Origin: an uncultured Lachnospiraceae bacterium
GTDB taxonomy: Bacteria; Bacillota; Clostridia; Lachnospirales; Lachnospiraceae
Direction of reading: 5' to 3'
Assembly (NCBI GenBank): GCA_947625875.1
Contig: CANQQG010000005.1
Coordinates: 1 to 61,345 of the forward strand
DNA: 61,345 bases
A model generated the notes under the pieces. The model was not told where the DNA came from. It saw only the letters and a program-made list of their open reading frames with translations, and did no database searches. The first letter of the stretch is position 1. Every line of letters starts with the position of its first letter. Made by a program: the position numbers and the translations under genes. This document shows positions 50,554 through 58,289 of this stretch, piece by piece.

Positions 50554-52698
50554 ATGAAAGAAAAAGCAATTGCGCACAAATTTGATTTTGAAACTGGACA
50601 AAAAGCAAAAGAACAGCCGCTGGAAGACCATCTGGAACGGGTTGCGCGTCTGACGGAACAGTTCTGCCGGCGCTTTGCGCCGGACGGGGCGGATACGGAT
50701 ATCGGGCGGTATGCCTATATGACGGGGCTGGCGCATGACATTGGGAAATATGCGGAGAAGTTCCAGAAAAAAATCAGGGAAGATGCTGCGATATCGGTAG
50801 ACCATTCGACGGCGGGCGCAAAGGAGCTGTTTGAAAAAAGAATGCTTGCCGCGTCATTTGCTGTTGCAGGGCATCATGGCGGGCTGCCGAACGGAATGGA
50901 TACGTCCGATTCCAACTTAAAAGCGCGGGTAAATCGGCGAAAATTAGAAGATTATACTGCTTTTCGAGATGAAATTGCGTTGGAAAAGATAGAGGAGCCG
51001 AAGTTAACGGGGTTTGCGCATGCATTTTTTACAAGGCTGCTGTTTTCCGCGCTTACGGACGCGGATTTCTTGGATACGGAATATTTTATGCGGCAGGGCG
51101 GCGTTATGCGCGATGGCTATGACCCGGTTGAGGCATTGTATGAAAGGCTGCTGGCGTATGTCGCCCCCTGGCGGAAGAATACAGAGAGAGCCAGTCTGAA
51201 CGGCGTCCGGGCAGGAATTTTGGAGGATTGTATCAAAGCGGGTTCCGGAAAACAGGGACTTTATACGCTGACAGTGCCGACGGGAGGCGGAAAAACCGTT
51301 TCCTCTCTGGCGTTTGCATTGCGCCATGCCTGTGAAAGAAAGCTGGACCGGGTAATTTATGTGATCCCTTATACGAGTATCATTGAACAAAATGCAGCGG
51401 TGTTCCGTCATATATTGGGCGATAAAAATGTGGTGGAGCATCACAGCAACGTTTCACTGGACGAAACGGAGCTTCATCAGTTGTCGGCGGAAAACTGGGA
51501 TGCGCCTTTGATCATAACGACAGCGGTGCAGTTTTTTGAGTCGCTGTATTCTTCGCGGGTATCTGTCTGCAGGAAGCTGCATAATATCGCAAACAGCGTT
51601 GTTATTTTTGATGAAGCCCAAATGATGCCGCTCCCATATTTAAAGCCATGTGTGGAGGCTATACGGGCGCTTGTGACGGGGTATCATGTGACGGCCGTTT
51701 TATGCACAGCTACGCAGCCTGCGCTGGAACGTCTGTTTGCGCCATTGCCTGTGACGGAAATCTGCGGGGATTATGAAGCGCTGTTTCAGAAGCTGCGGCG
51801 CGTACAGTACATAAATTATGGAAACGCGGCGCCGGAGGAACTGGCGGGGCGGGTACAGGCTGCGCGTCAGGCGCTTGTGGTCGTAAACAGGAGAAAAACG
51901 GCGCAGGAACTATACCGGATGCTTCCGGCGGAAGGGACGTTCCATTTATCTACTTATATGACGCCAAAAGACCGCAGGCAGGCAATCGTACAGATCAAAG
52001 AGCGGTTAAAAGCGGGGGAAATCTGCCGCGTCGTGGCGACGTCGCTGGTAGAAGCGGGTGTGGATCTGGATTTTCCGGTCGTTTACCGCGAAAAGGCGGG
52101 ATTGGATTCCATCATACAGGCGGGCGGGAGATGCAACCGGGAAGGAAACCGCAGCCCGGAAGAAAGCTTTGTGTATGTGTTTGGGCTGCAGGAAAAGTAT
52201 CGGGCGTTTGAGAAAAATATCAGCATATTGGAAGAAACGCTGGAGAAATATGGCGCTTATGATATGCCTGACGCCGTCCGTTATTATTTTCAGACATTGC
52301 AGGGGTTGGACGCGGCGTATCTGGACAGCAAAAATATAATCGCAGGTTTTGAGCGGGAGATGGACGGCGTTGTCATGCCGTTTCGGAAAGCAGATGAAGC
52401 ATTTCGTTTGATCGATGACAAAAACAGAAAGACCGCTTTTGTTCCAACGGATAAAGAAGGGGAACAGCTGCTGGATGCACTGGACGCCTGCGTAAGGGAA
52501 CGGGAAAATTTCCGGTATATCATGCGGAAACTGAACGCATATGCGGTGGACATCTATGAGACGGAATATGAAAAACTGCTGCGGAATGGGAGCATATATG
52601 AGGTGGCGGATGGGATAGCGGTTTTGCAGGATATGCGCCTTTATGAAAGGAAAACAGGGCTGTGCGGGAGTGAGGACGGAGCGTGTTGGTTTTTATAA
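50554..52698 (+). CDS. cas3: CRISPR-associated helicase/nuclease Cas3 (type I-C)
   Basis: 714 residues, single-chain nuclease plus helicase recruited by Cascade to unwind and degrade target DNA. HD nuclease: LEDHLERVA and LAHDIGKYAEKF, further His in VDHSTAGAKEL and AGHHGG. Helicase: Walker A PTGGGKTVSSLAFA, Walker B IFDEAQMMPLPY, motif III TATQPAL, motif V VATSLVEAGVDLDFP, motif VI QAGGRCNREG. Start at ATG 50554 rather than GTG 50551; the ribosome site is weak. First gene of the I-C operon. Confidence 0.95.
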   Translation: MKEKAIAHKFDFETGQKAKEQPLEDHLERVARLTEQFCRRFAPDGADTDIGRYAYMTGLAHDIGKYAEKFQKKIREDAAISVDHSTAGAKELFEKRMLAASFAVAGHHGGLPNGMDTSDSNLKARVNRRKLEDYTAFRDEIALEKIEEPKLTGFAHAFFTRLLFSALTDADFLDTEYFMRQGGVMRDGYDPVEALYERLLAYVAPWRKNTERASLNGVRAGILEDCIKAGSGKQGLYTLTVPTGGGKTVSSLAFALRHACERKLDRVIYVIPYTSIIEQNAAVFRHILGDKNVVEHHSNVSLDETELHQLSAENWDAPLIITTAVQFFESLYSSRVSVCRKLHNIANSVVIFDEAQMMPLPYLKPCVEAIRALVTGYHVTAVLCTATQPALERLFAPLPVTEICGDYEALFQKLRRVQYINYGNAAPEELAGRVQAARQALVVVNRRKTAQELYRMLPAEGTFHLSTYMTPKDRRQAIVQIKERLKAGEICRVVATSLVEAGVDLDFPVVYREKAGLDSIIQAGGRCNREGNRSPEESFVYVFGLQEKYRAFEKNISILEETLEKYGAYDMPDAVRYYFQTLQGLDAAYLDSKNIIAGFEREMDGVVMPFRKADEAFRLIDDKNRKTAFVPTDKEGEQLLDALDACVRERENFRYIMRKLNAYAVDIYETEYEKLLRNGSIYEVADGIAVLQDMRLYERKTGLCGSEDGACWFL

Positions 52699-52758
52699 GA
52701 AGTATTTATCGACATTCATGGATAATTTGATATGATATTTGCAGAAGGGAGGGAGTTT

Positions 52759-53412
52759 ATGGCGATTATGGCAGAAGTGTGGGGCGATTATGCTGCTTTT
52801 AACCGTCCGGAACTTAAGGTAGAAAGAGTGTCATATGAATGTATGACGCCGTCTGCCGCGCGCGGGATTTTGGAAGCGATATTCTGGCATCCGGGTATGC
52901 GGTATACGATTGATAAAATATATGTCTGCAATCCGATAAAGATGACGAATATCCGAAGAAATGAAGTAAAAGCGAAGCTGAACGCGAACGCTGCGAGGAC
53001 GGCCATGCGCAGCGGGAGTGCGGATCTTTGTATCTGCGCCGCAAATGAGATACAACAGCGCGCATCGCTTGTGCTGAAGGATGTGCGTTACATTATTGAA
53101 GCCCATTTTGATATCGTAGAGGGGGCAAATGAGACAGATAATGCGGGAAAGTTTCAGGAAATGTTAAAGCGGCGGTTAAAAAAGGGGCAGTGCTATCATC
53201 AGCCTTATTTTGGCGTTCGGGAGTTCCCTGTGAACTTTCGGCTCTGGGACAGGAAAGAGGAGATCCGAACCGCTTATCAGGGAGAAAAAGATCTGGGGTA
53301 TCTTTTATACGATATGGATTACAGCGCCGAGGGCAGGATACAGCCCATGTTTTTTCATGCGATACTAAAGAATGGCGTGCTGGATCTGACGGATTGTGAG
53401 GTGTGCCGATGA
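52759..53412 (+). CDS. cas5c: Cas5c (crRNA-processing subunit of type I-C Cascade)
   Basis: 217 residues. In type I-C Cas5 replaces Cas6 and cuts the pre-crRNA 3' of the repeat hairpin, then stays on the 5' handle. The sequence is characteristic: EVWGDYAAFNRPELKVERVSYECMTPSAARGILEAIFWHP, quoted only as the recognisable pieces WGDYAAFNRPE and TPSAARGILEAI. Start at 52759, with GGGAGGG six bases upstream; an earlier in-frame ATG at 52732 has no site. It overlaps cas8c by ATGA. Confidence 0.93.
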   Translation: MAIMAEVWGDYAAFNRPELKVERVSYECMTPSAARGILEAIFWHPGMRYTIDKIYVCNPIKMTNIRRNEVKAKLNANAARTAMRSGSADLCICAANEIQQRASLVLKDVRYIIEAHFDIVEGANETDNAGKFQEMLKRRLKKGQCYHQPYFGVREFPVNFRLWDRKEEIRTAYQGEKDLGYLLYDMDYSAEGRIQPMFFHAILKNGVLDLTDCEVCR

Positions 53413-55202
53413 TTTTACAGTCATTAACAAAATATGGCGAAGAACTGCGCAGGCAGGGGAAGCTGGACGCGGAGGGCTGGTGCGGCGCAAAGACGTCTTA
53501 TGCGCTGACGATTGACGGACAGGGCAGGCTGCGGAATATCATGAATCTGCAAAAGGAAGAAATGCGCGGCAAAAAAAAGGCGCTTGTGCCTGTGATAGAA
53601 AAGGTTCCGGCGCAAAAAGCGCGTTCGAGCAATATTTCGCCCAATTTTATGTGCGATAATGCGAAATATCTGCTTGGCGCATGGAAAGAAACGGAACGGG
53701 CGCAGGATAATGAAAAAGCGGAAAAAAATGCGCGCCAGTGTTTTGCGGCTGCGGCACAGCTGCATTTGGAGCTTTTAAACGGCATGGAGGACAGTTATGC
53801 AAAAAGTATCTGCCGTTTTTTTCAGACGTGGGATTTTGCGGAGAAAAAGGAGGAGATAACGGTAGATCTGGAAGGGCTGCTCGCGGCGGCCAATCTTGTG
53901 TTCCGCTCCTTTGAGACGGGAGAAATGATGCTGGAGAGCAGTGGGATCTGCGATGCATGGGAAGCGTATTACAGGCAGTCCCTGCAGGGGGAAGAGGGGT
54001 TTTGCCTTGTGACCGGAAAACACGCGCCGGTTGCCAGGCTGCATATGCTTATAAAAGGTCTGAGGGGCGCGCAGTCGAGCGGAGCGTCGCTGGTGTCTTT
54101 TAACGCGCCTGCGTTTGAATCGTATGGAAAAACGCAGGGGGAGAATGCGCCGGTATCGGAATATGCGGTAAGCGCGTATGGGAATGCGCTCAATTATCTG
54201 CTTTCCCACAGAGAACATTATCGGATCATGGGCGATACGACGGTTTTGTTTTGGGCGGAAAATGCGGAGGATGCATATGCGGATCTCATGGGACTGATGT
54301 TTGACGATATCGAAGAAAGCATGGAAATAAAGCTCTTAGAGGTCATGGACCAGATTGTAAAAGGAAGGAAATGCCGTTATGAGGAAACAGAATTAGAGTC
54401 GGAAACGGGATTTTGCATTCTTGGGCTGTCTCCGAATGCGGCGCGTATCTCTGTGCGGTTTTTTTATAAAGATACGTTTGGGAATCTGGTAAGAAATATA
54501 AATGCGCATTACCGGCGGCTGGAAATCGTCAGCCCGTCTTTTGAAAAGAAACAGTATCCTTCTATTGGAAATATCTTATATGAAACCGTTAATAAAAATG
54601 CAACGAAAAAACAGGCGCAGCCGGCGCTGGTCGGAGCGCTGATGCGGGCGGTTCTGCAGGATACAAGGTATCCCGCCGCGGTATATTCACATCTTTTGAT
54701 CCGCATTCGCGCAGATAAAAATATAAGCCGCAACCGCAACAGGGCGGCCATGATCAAAGCGTATCTGATTAAAAATTACCCGTTGCAAAAGGAGGTTGTA
54801 GATTCGATGGAACTAAATGAACAGACAGAAAATGCGCCATATGTTTTAGGGAGGATATTTGCTGTTTTAGAGCAGGCTCAGGATGCGGTAAATCCGGATC
54901 TGAAAGCGACGATCAGGGACAGGTATTTCAACGCGGCATGCACTACGCCTGCGGCTGTCTTTCCAAGACTGATGAGATTAAAGAACCATCATATGCGTGT
55001 GCTGGCCCGGGAAAAAAAGGGGCTTCAGATTTCACTGGAAAAGCAGCTGGGAGACTTGTTCGGGAAACTGCATGAGGAACTGCCGCGGCGGCTTTCTCTG
55101 GAGGAACAGGGGGTATTTATGATCGGTTATTATCATCAGACGCAGAAACGGTTTGGGAACCATGAAGAAAAAATCAGGAAAGGACAGGAGAAGCAGGTAT
55201 GA
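53409..55202 (+). CDS. cas8c: Cas8c (large subunit of type I-C Cascade)
   Basis: 597 residues, Csd1 family, which recognises the protospacer-adjacent motif. Starts MILQSLTKYGEELRRQGKLD with an AKTSYALTIDGQGRL segment typical of Csd1. The ATG at 53409 overlaps the cas5 stop (ATGA). The C-terminal 131 residues match the small subunit Cas11 and appear to have their own ribosome site (see 54807). It overlaps cas7c by four bases. Confidence 0.92.
   Translation: MILQSLTKYGEELRRQGKLDAEGWCGAKTSYALTIDGQGRLRNIMNLQKEEMRGKKKALVPVIEKVPAQKARSSNISPNFMCDNAKYLLGAWKETERAQDNEKAEKNARQCFAAAAQLHLELLNGMEDSYAKSICRFFQTWDFAEKKEEITVDLEGLLAAANLVFRSFETGEMMLESSGICDAWEAYYRQSLQGEEGFCLVTGKHAPVARLHMLIKGLRGAQSSGASLVSFNAPAFESYGKTQGENAPVSEYAVSAYGNALNYLLSHREHYRIMGDTTVLFWAENAEDAYADLMGLMFDDIEESMEIKLLEVMDQIVKGRKCRYEETELESETGFCILGLSPNAARISVRFFYKDTFGNLVRNINAHYRRLEIVSPSFEKKQYPSIGNILYETVNKNATKKQAQPALVGALMRAVLQDTRYPAAVYSHLLIRIRADKNISRNRNRAAMIKAYLIKNYPLQKEVVDSMELNEQTENAPYVLGRIFAVLEQAQDAVNPDLKATIRDRYFNAACTTPAAVFPRLMRLKNHHMRVLAREKKGLQISLEKQLGDLFGKLHEELPRRLSLEEQGVFMIGYYHQTQKRFGNHEEKIRKGQEKQV
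54807..55202 (+). CDS. cas11c: Cas11c small subunit, internal start within cas8c
   Basis: AAAAGGAGG (54787-54795) precedes an in-frame ATG at 54807, giving 131 residues (MELNEQTENAPYVLGRIFAV ...), rich in helices and basic residues. Type I-C complexes contain Cas11 translated in this way from inside cas8c. The distance of 11 bases is somewhat long but the ribosome site is very strong. Confidence 0.8.
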   Translation: MELNEQTENAPYVLGRIFAVLEQAQDAVNPDLKATIRDRYFNAACTTPAAVFPRLMRLKNHHMRVLAREKKGLQISLEKQLGDLFGKLHEELPRRLSLEEQGVFMIGYYHQTQKRFGNHEEKIRKGQEKQV

Positions 55203-56086
55203 GTGAGGCAATTAAAAACAGGTATGATTTTGTCGTATTGTTTGATGTGGAAAATGGTAATCCGAATGGCGATCCGGATGCGGATAATATGCCGCGGATG
55301 GATCTGGAGACGGGGCAGGGGATCGTTACGGATGTGTGCTTAAAACGGAAGATCCGCAATTATGTGGAAACGGTAAAGGAAGACGCGGAAAATTACGGCA
55401 TTTATATCAAAGAAAATGTGCCGTTAAACCGCAGCGATGCGCGCGCGTATGAAGAAACGGGCGTATCTTCCAGGAATATAAAAGAAAAAAGGAAAAATAA
55501 TGAGAATCCGGATCTGGAAGTCAGGGATTTCATGTGCAGGAATTTTTATGATATCCGCACATTCGGGGCGGTTATGACGACGTTTGTAAAGGATAACCTG
55601 AACTGCGGGCAGGTCAGGGGGCCGGTTCAGCTCGGCTTTGCAAAATCCATCGATCCGATTGTCCCGCAGGAAGTGACGATCACCAGAGTCGCAATCACGA
55701 CAGAAGCTGACGCGGAGCGAAAAGGGACGGAAATGGGCAGGAAATATATCGTGCCTTACGGCTTGTACCGTACGGAGGGGTATGTTTCCGCAAATCTGGC
55801 AAGAAAGGTCACAGGATTTTCCGAGGAGGATCTGCAGCTGCTCTGGGAGGCGATTATCAATATGTTTGAGCATGACCATTCTGCGGCGCGCGGAAATATG
55901 GCAGTGCGTGAACTGATTGTGTTTAAGCATGACAGTGAGCTTGGAAATGCGCCGTCATTTAAGCTGTTTGAAAAAGTGAAAGTGCAGCGGAAAGACCGTT
56001 CAAAGCCCGCGCGCGCTTATGCGGATTATGATGTGCAGGTGGAAGCGGAAATGCCGGAGGGCGTAACGTGTATCCGCATGATCTGA
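55199..56086 (+). CDS. cas7c: Cas7c (backbone subunit of type I-C Cascade)
   Basis: 295 residues, Csd2 family, which coats the crRNA spacer. Recognised by YDFVVLFDVENGNPNGDPDADN, VTDVCLKRKIRNYV, NLNCGQVRGPVQLGFAKSIDPI and PYGLYRTEGYVSANLA. ATGA overlap with cas8c. It is followed by cas4 after 13 bases. Confidence 0.95.
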   Translation: MSEAIKNRYDFVVLFDVENGNPNGDPDADNMPRMDLETGQGIVTDVCLKRKIRNYVETVKEDAENYGIYIKENVPLNRSDARAYEETGVSSRNIKEKRKNNENPDLEVRDFMCRNFYDIRTFGAVMTTFVKDNLNCGQVRGPVQLGFAKSIDPIVPQEVTITRVAITTEADAERKGTEMGRKYIVPYGLYRTEGYVSANLARKVTGFSEEDLQLLWEAIINMFEHDHSAARGNMAVRELIVFKHDSELGNAPSFKLFEKVKVQRKDRSKPARAYADYDVQVEAEMPEGVTCIRMI

Positions 56087-56099
56087 CAGGAGGGGCGGA

Positions 56100-56756
56100 A
56101 TGTATGGAGAAGACGATTATCTGATGCTTTCCGGCCTGCAGCATTTTGCGTTTTGCAGGCGTCAGTGGGCATTGATTCACATTGAGCAGCAGTGGGCGGA
56201 AAATGAGCGCACGATAGACGGGCATATTTTTCATAAAACTGCGCATGACGCGGAAAAAACGGAAAAACGGGGCGATCTTCTAATTACAAGAGGCTTGCGG
56301 ATAAGGTCAGCGGAGCTTGGCGTTTCCGGCATTTGTGATGTTGTGGAATTTCATAAGTCGGCGGAGGGGATCTCGCTTTTTTCTTATGACGGCTTATGGC
56401 AGCCATATCCGGTGGAATATAAAAAGGGCGAGCCGAAGGAATTTCAGGCAGATGAATTGCAGCTTTGCGGGCAGGCGATGTGTTTAGAGGAAATGCTGCT
56501 CTGCCATATCCCTGAAGGGAGCCTGTTTTACGGGGAGCGGCGCAGGAGGACGCAGGTGGAATTTACAGAAGCCCTGCGGGCGCAGGTAAGGTCTATGCTG
56601 GGGGAAATGCATGATTTTTGGAAACGGGGATATACGCCGAAGGTAAAAGCAAAGAAAAGCTGCAATGCCTGCTCCATGCGGGAATTGTGCGTGCCGGGAT
56701 TAAGCCGGGCGAAATCGGCGGCAGCCTATATAGAGGAATGTTTGTCGGGAGAATAG
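56100..56756 (+). CDS. cas4: Cas4 (spacer-trimming nuclease)
   Basis: 218 residues. PD-(D/E)XK nuclease with iron-sulfur cluster: Cys in FAFCRRQWALIHIE, nuclease acidic and Lys in GICDVVEF and PVEYKKGEPKE, and the cysteine cluster CNACSMRELCVPG at the C-terminus. It defines PAM-containing ends of new spacers together with Cas1-Cas2. Stops one base before cas1. Confidence 0.93.
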   Translation: MYGEDDYLMLSGLQHFAFCRRQWALIHIEQQWAENERTIDGHIFHKTAHDAEKTEKRGDLLITRGLRIRSAELGVSGICDVVEFHKSAEGISLFSYDGLWQPYPVEYKKGEPKEFQADELQLCGQAMCLEEMLLCHIPEGSLFYGERRRRTQVEFTEALRAQVRSMLGEMHDFWKRGYTPKVKAKKSCNACSMRELCVPGLSRAKSAAAYIEECLSGE

Positions 56757-56757
56757 A

Positions 56758-57789
56758 ATGAGGAAATTACTGAATACGCTTTTTATTACAAGCGAAAAGG
56801 CATATCTGTCTTTGGACGGAGAGACGGTGCATGTTGAGATAGATAAGCAAAAAATAGGGCGTTTTCCTTTGCATACGCTTGAGAATATTCTGTGCTTTTC
56901 TTATTATGGAGCGTCTCCGGCTTTGATGGGCGCCTGTGCGAAGCGGGGCGTTAATCTGGCTTTTTATAATCCGTTTGGCAGATTTTTGTGCCGCGTAGTG
57001 GGAGAAGCGCATGGGAATGTTTTTCTGCGCAAACAGCAGTACCGCATATCGGATGATATGGCTGAGAGCTGTAAAGTCGCGGGAAATTTCATATTGGGCA
57101 AAGTTTATAACTGCAGATGGAGCATTGCTCGCACCATGCGCGACCACGCATTGCGCATAGACCAGGAACGATGCGGGAAAGCCGTTACCTATTTGGCTGA
57201 CGCACTGGATAAAATACGGACGGAAGAAAATCTTGATACATTGCGGGGCATAGAAGGGGAGTGCGCTGCGGTTTATTTTGGCTTTTTTGATGAGCTGATC
57301 CTGAACCAGAAAGAAGATTTTTTCTTTCATGGCAGGAATAAACGGCCGCCATTGGATTCTGTGAATGCTATGCTCTCTTTTGGATATACGTTGTTGTCAA
57401 ATGACTGCGCCGCAGCTTTGGAGGGTGTTGGGCTGGATGCGTATGTCGGGTTTATGCATCGTGACAGGCCGGGACGGCAGTCGCTGGCATTAGACCTGAT
57501 GGAGGAGCTGCGGCCCGTTCTGGTAGACCGTCTGGTTTTGACGATGATCAATAACCGTCAGATACGCGCGGAACATTTCCAGAAATCAGAGAGCGGGGCA
57601 GTGGTTTTTTCAGATGAGGGCAAGAAGAAATTTTTAACGGCATGGCAGGAACATAAAAAAGAACAGATCACGCATCCCTATCTGAAAGAGAAGATGTATT
57701 GGGGACTGGTTCCTTATATTCAGGCGCTGCTTCTGGCGCGTTATCTGCGCGGGGACATGGATGAATATCCGCCTTTTTTATGGAAGTGA
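56758..57789 (+). CDS. cas1: Cas1 integrase
   Basis: 343 residues of the I-C type. N-terminal beta domain: LLNTLFITSEKAYLSLDGE. Metal-binding acidic and His residues appear in GIEGECAAVYF (Glu), VGFMHRDRPGRQSLALDLMEELRP (His and Asp). With Cas2 it inserts spacers at the leader end of the array. It starts one base after cas4. Confidence 0.95.
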   Translation: MRKLLNTLFITSEKAYLSLDGETVHVEIDKQKIGRFPLHTLENILCFSYYGASPALMGACAKRGVNLAFYNPFGRFLCRVVGEAHGNVFLRKQQYRISDDMAESCKVAGNFILGKVYNCRWSIARTMRDHALRIDQERCGKAVTYLADALDKIRTEENLDTLRGIEGECAAVYFGFFDELILNQKEDFFFHGRNKRPPLDSVNAMLSFGYTLLSNDCAAALEGVGLDAYVGFMHRDRPGRQSLALDLMEELRPVLVDRLVLTMINNRQIRAEHFQKSESGAVVFSDEGKKKFLTAWQEHKKEQITHPYLKEKMYWGLVPYIQALLLARYLRGDMDEYPPFLWK

Positions 57790-57796
57790 GGGAAAA

Positions 57797-58087
57797 ATGC
57801 TTATCTTGATCACGTATGACGTAAATACAGAAGACACAAAAGGAAAAACAAGATTGCGAAAAGTAGCGAAACAATGTGAAAATTATGGGCAAAGGGTTCA
57901 GAATTCCGTATTTGAATGTATTTTGGATGCGGGGCAGTGTAAGCTGCTTAAATCCCGTTTGTTGGAAATCATTGATATGGAAAAAGACAGCCTGCGTTTT
58001 TATCGGCTGGGTAATAATTATGAAAGCAAGGTCGAGCATTATGGGGCGAAAAAAACCTTTGCGCAGGAAGGGGTGATTATTTTGTGA
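57797..58087 (+). CDS. cas2: Cas2
   Basis: 96 residues: MLILITYDVNTEDTKGKTRL with the Asp in the ferredoxin-like strand, CENYGQRVQNSVFECILD and the DSLRFYRLGN strand. Structural partner of Cas1. The ATG at 57797 follows a GAGGG site seven bases after the cas1 stop. The array leader follows directly. Confidence 0.94.
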   Translation: MLILITYDVNTEDTKGKTRLRKVAKQCENYGQRVQNSVFECILDAGQCKLLKSRLLEIIDMEKDSLRFYRLGNNYESKVEHYGAKKTFAQEGVIIL

Positions 58088-58289
58088 CGGGATGGCGCGG
58101 TTGTTTATGCGAACATGAAGTGAACATGGGAATGTGGGGAGGTTCGCACTGTACATATTGCACAAATTTGTAGTTTAAGCAGTGAATTTTCACGTTGATT
58201 GTAGTTTGATTCGGAGTATTTTTGTATTGAAAAAATTTGTTTTGTTGATTGTGCTTAAATATTGAAGTGTTTATTTGGGCATAATTGCG
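58088..58289 (+). promoter_or_regulatory. CRISPR leader
   Basis: 202 AT-rich bases between cas2 and the first repeat. GTTGATTGT occurs twice, at 58194-58202 and 58244-58252 (50-base period). TTGATT plus TATTTT at about 16 bases is a weak promoter candidate. The leader orientation (next to cas2, with consensus repeats first and degenerate ones far away) fixes transcription and spacer uptake direction. Confidence 0.8.
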
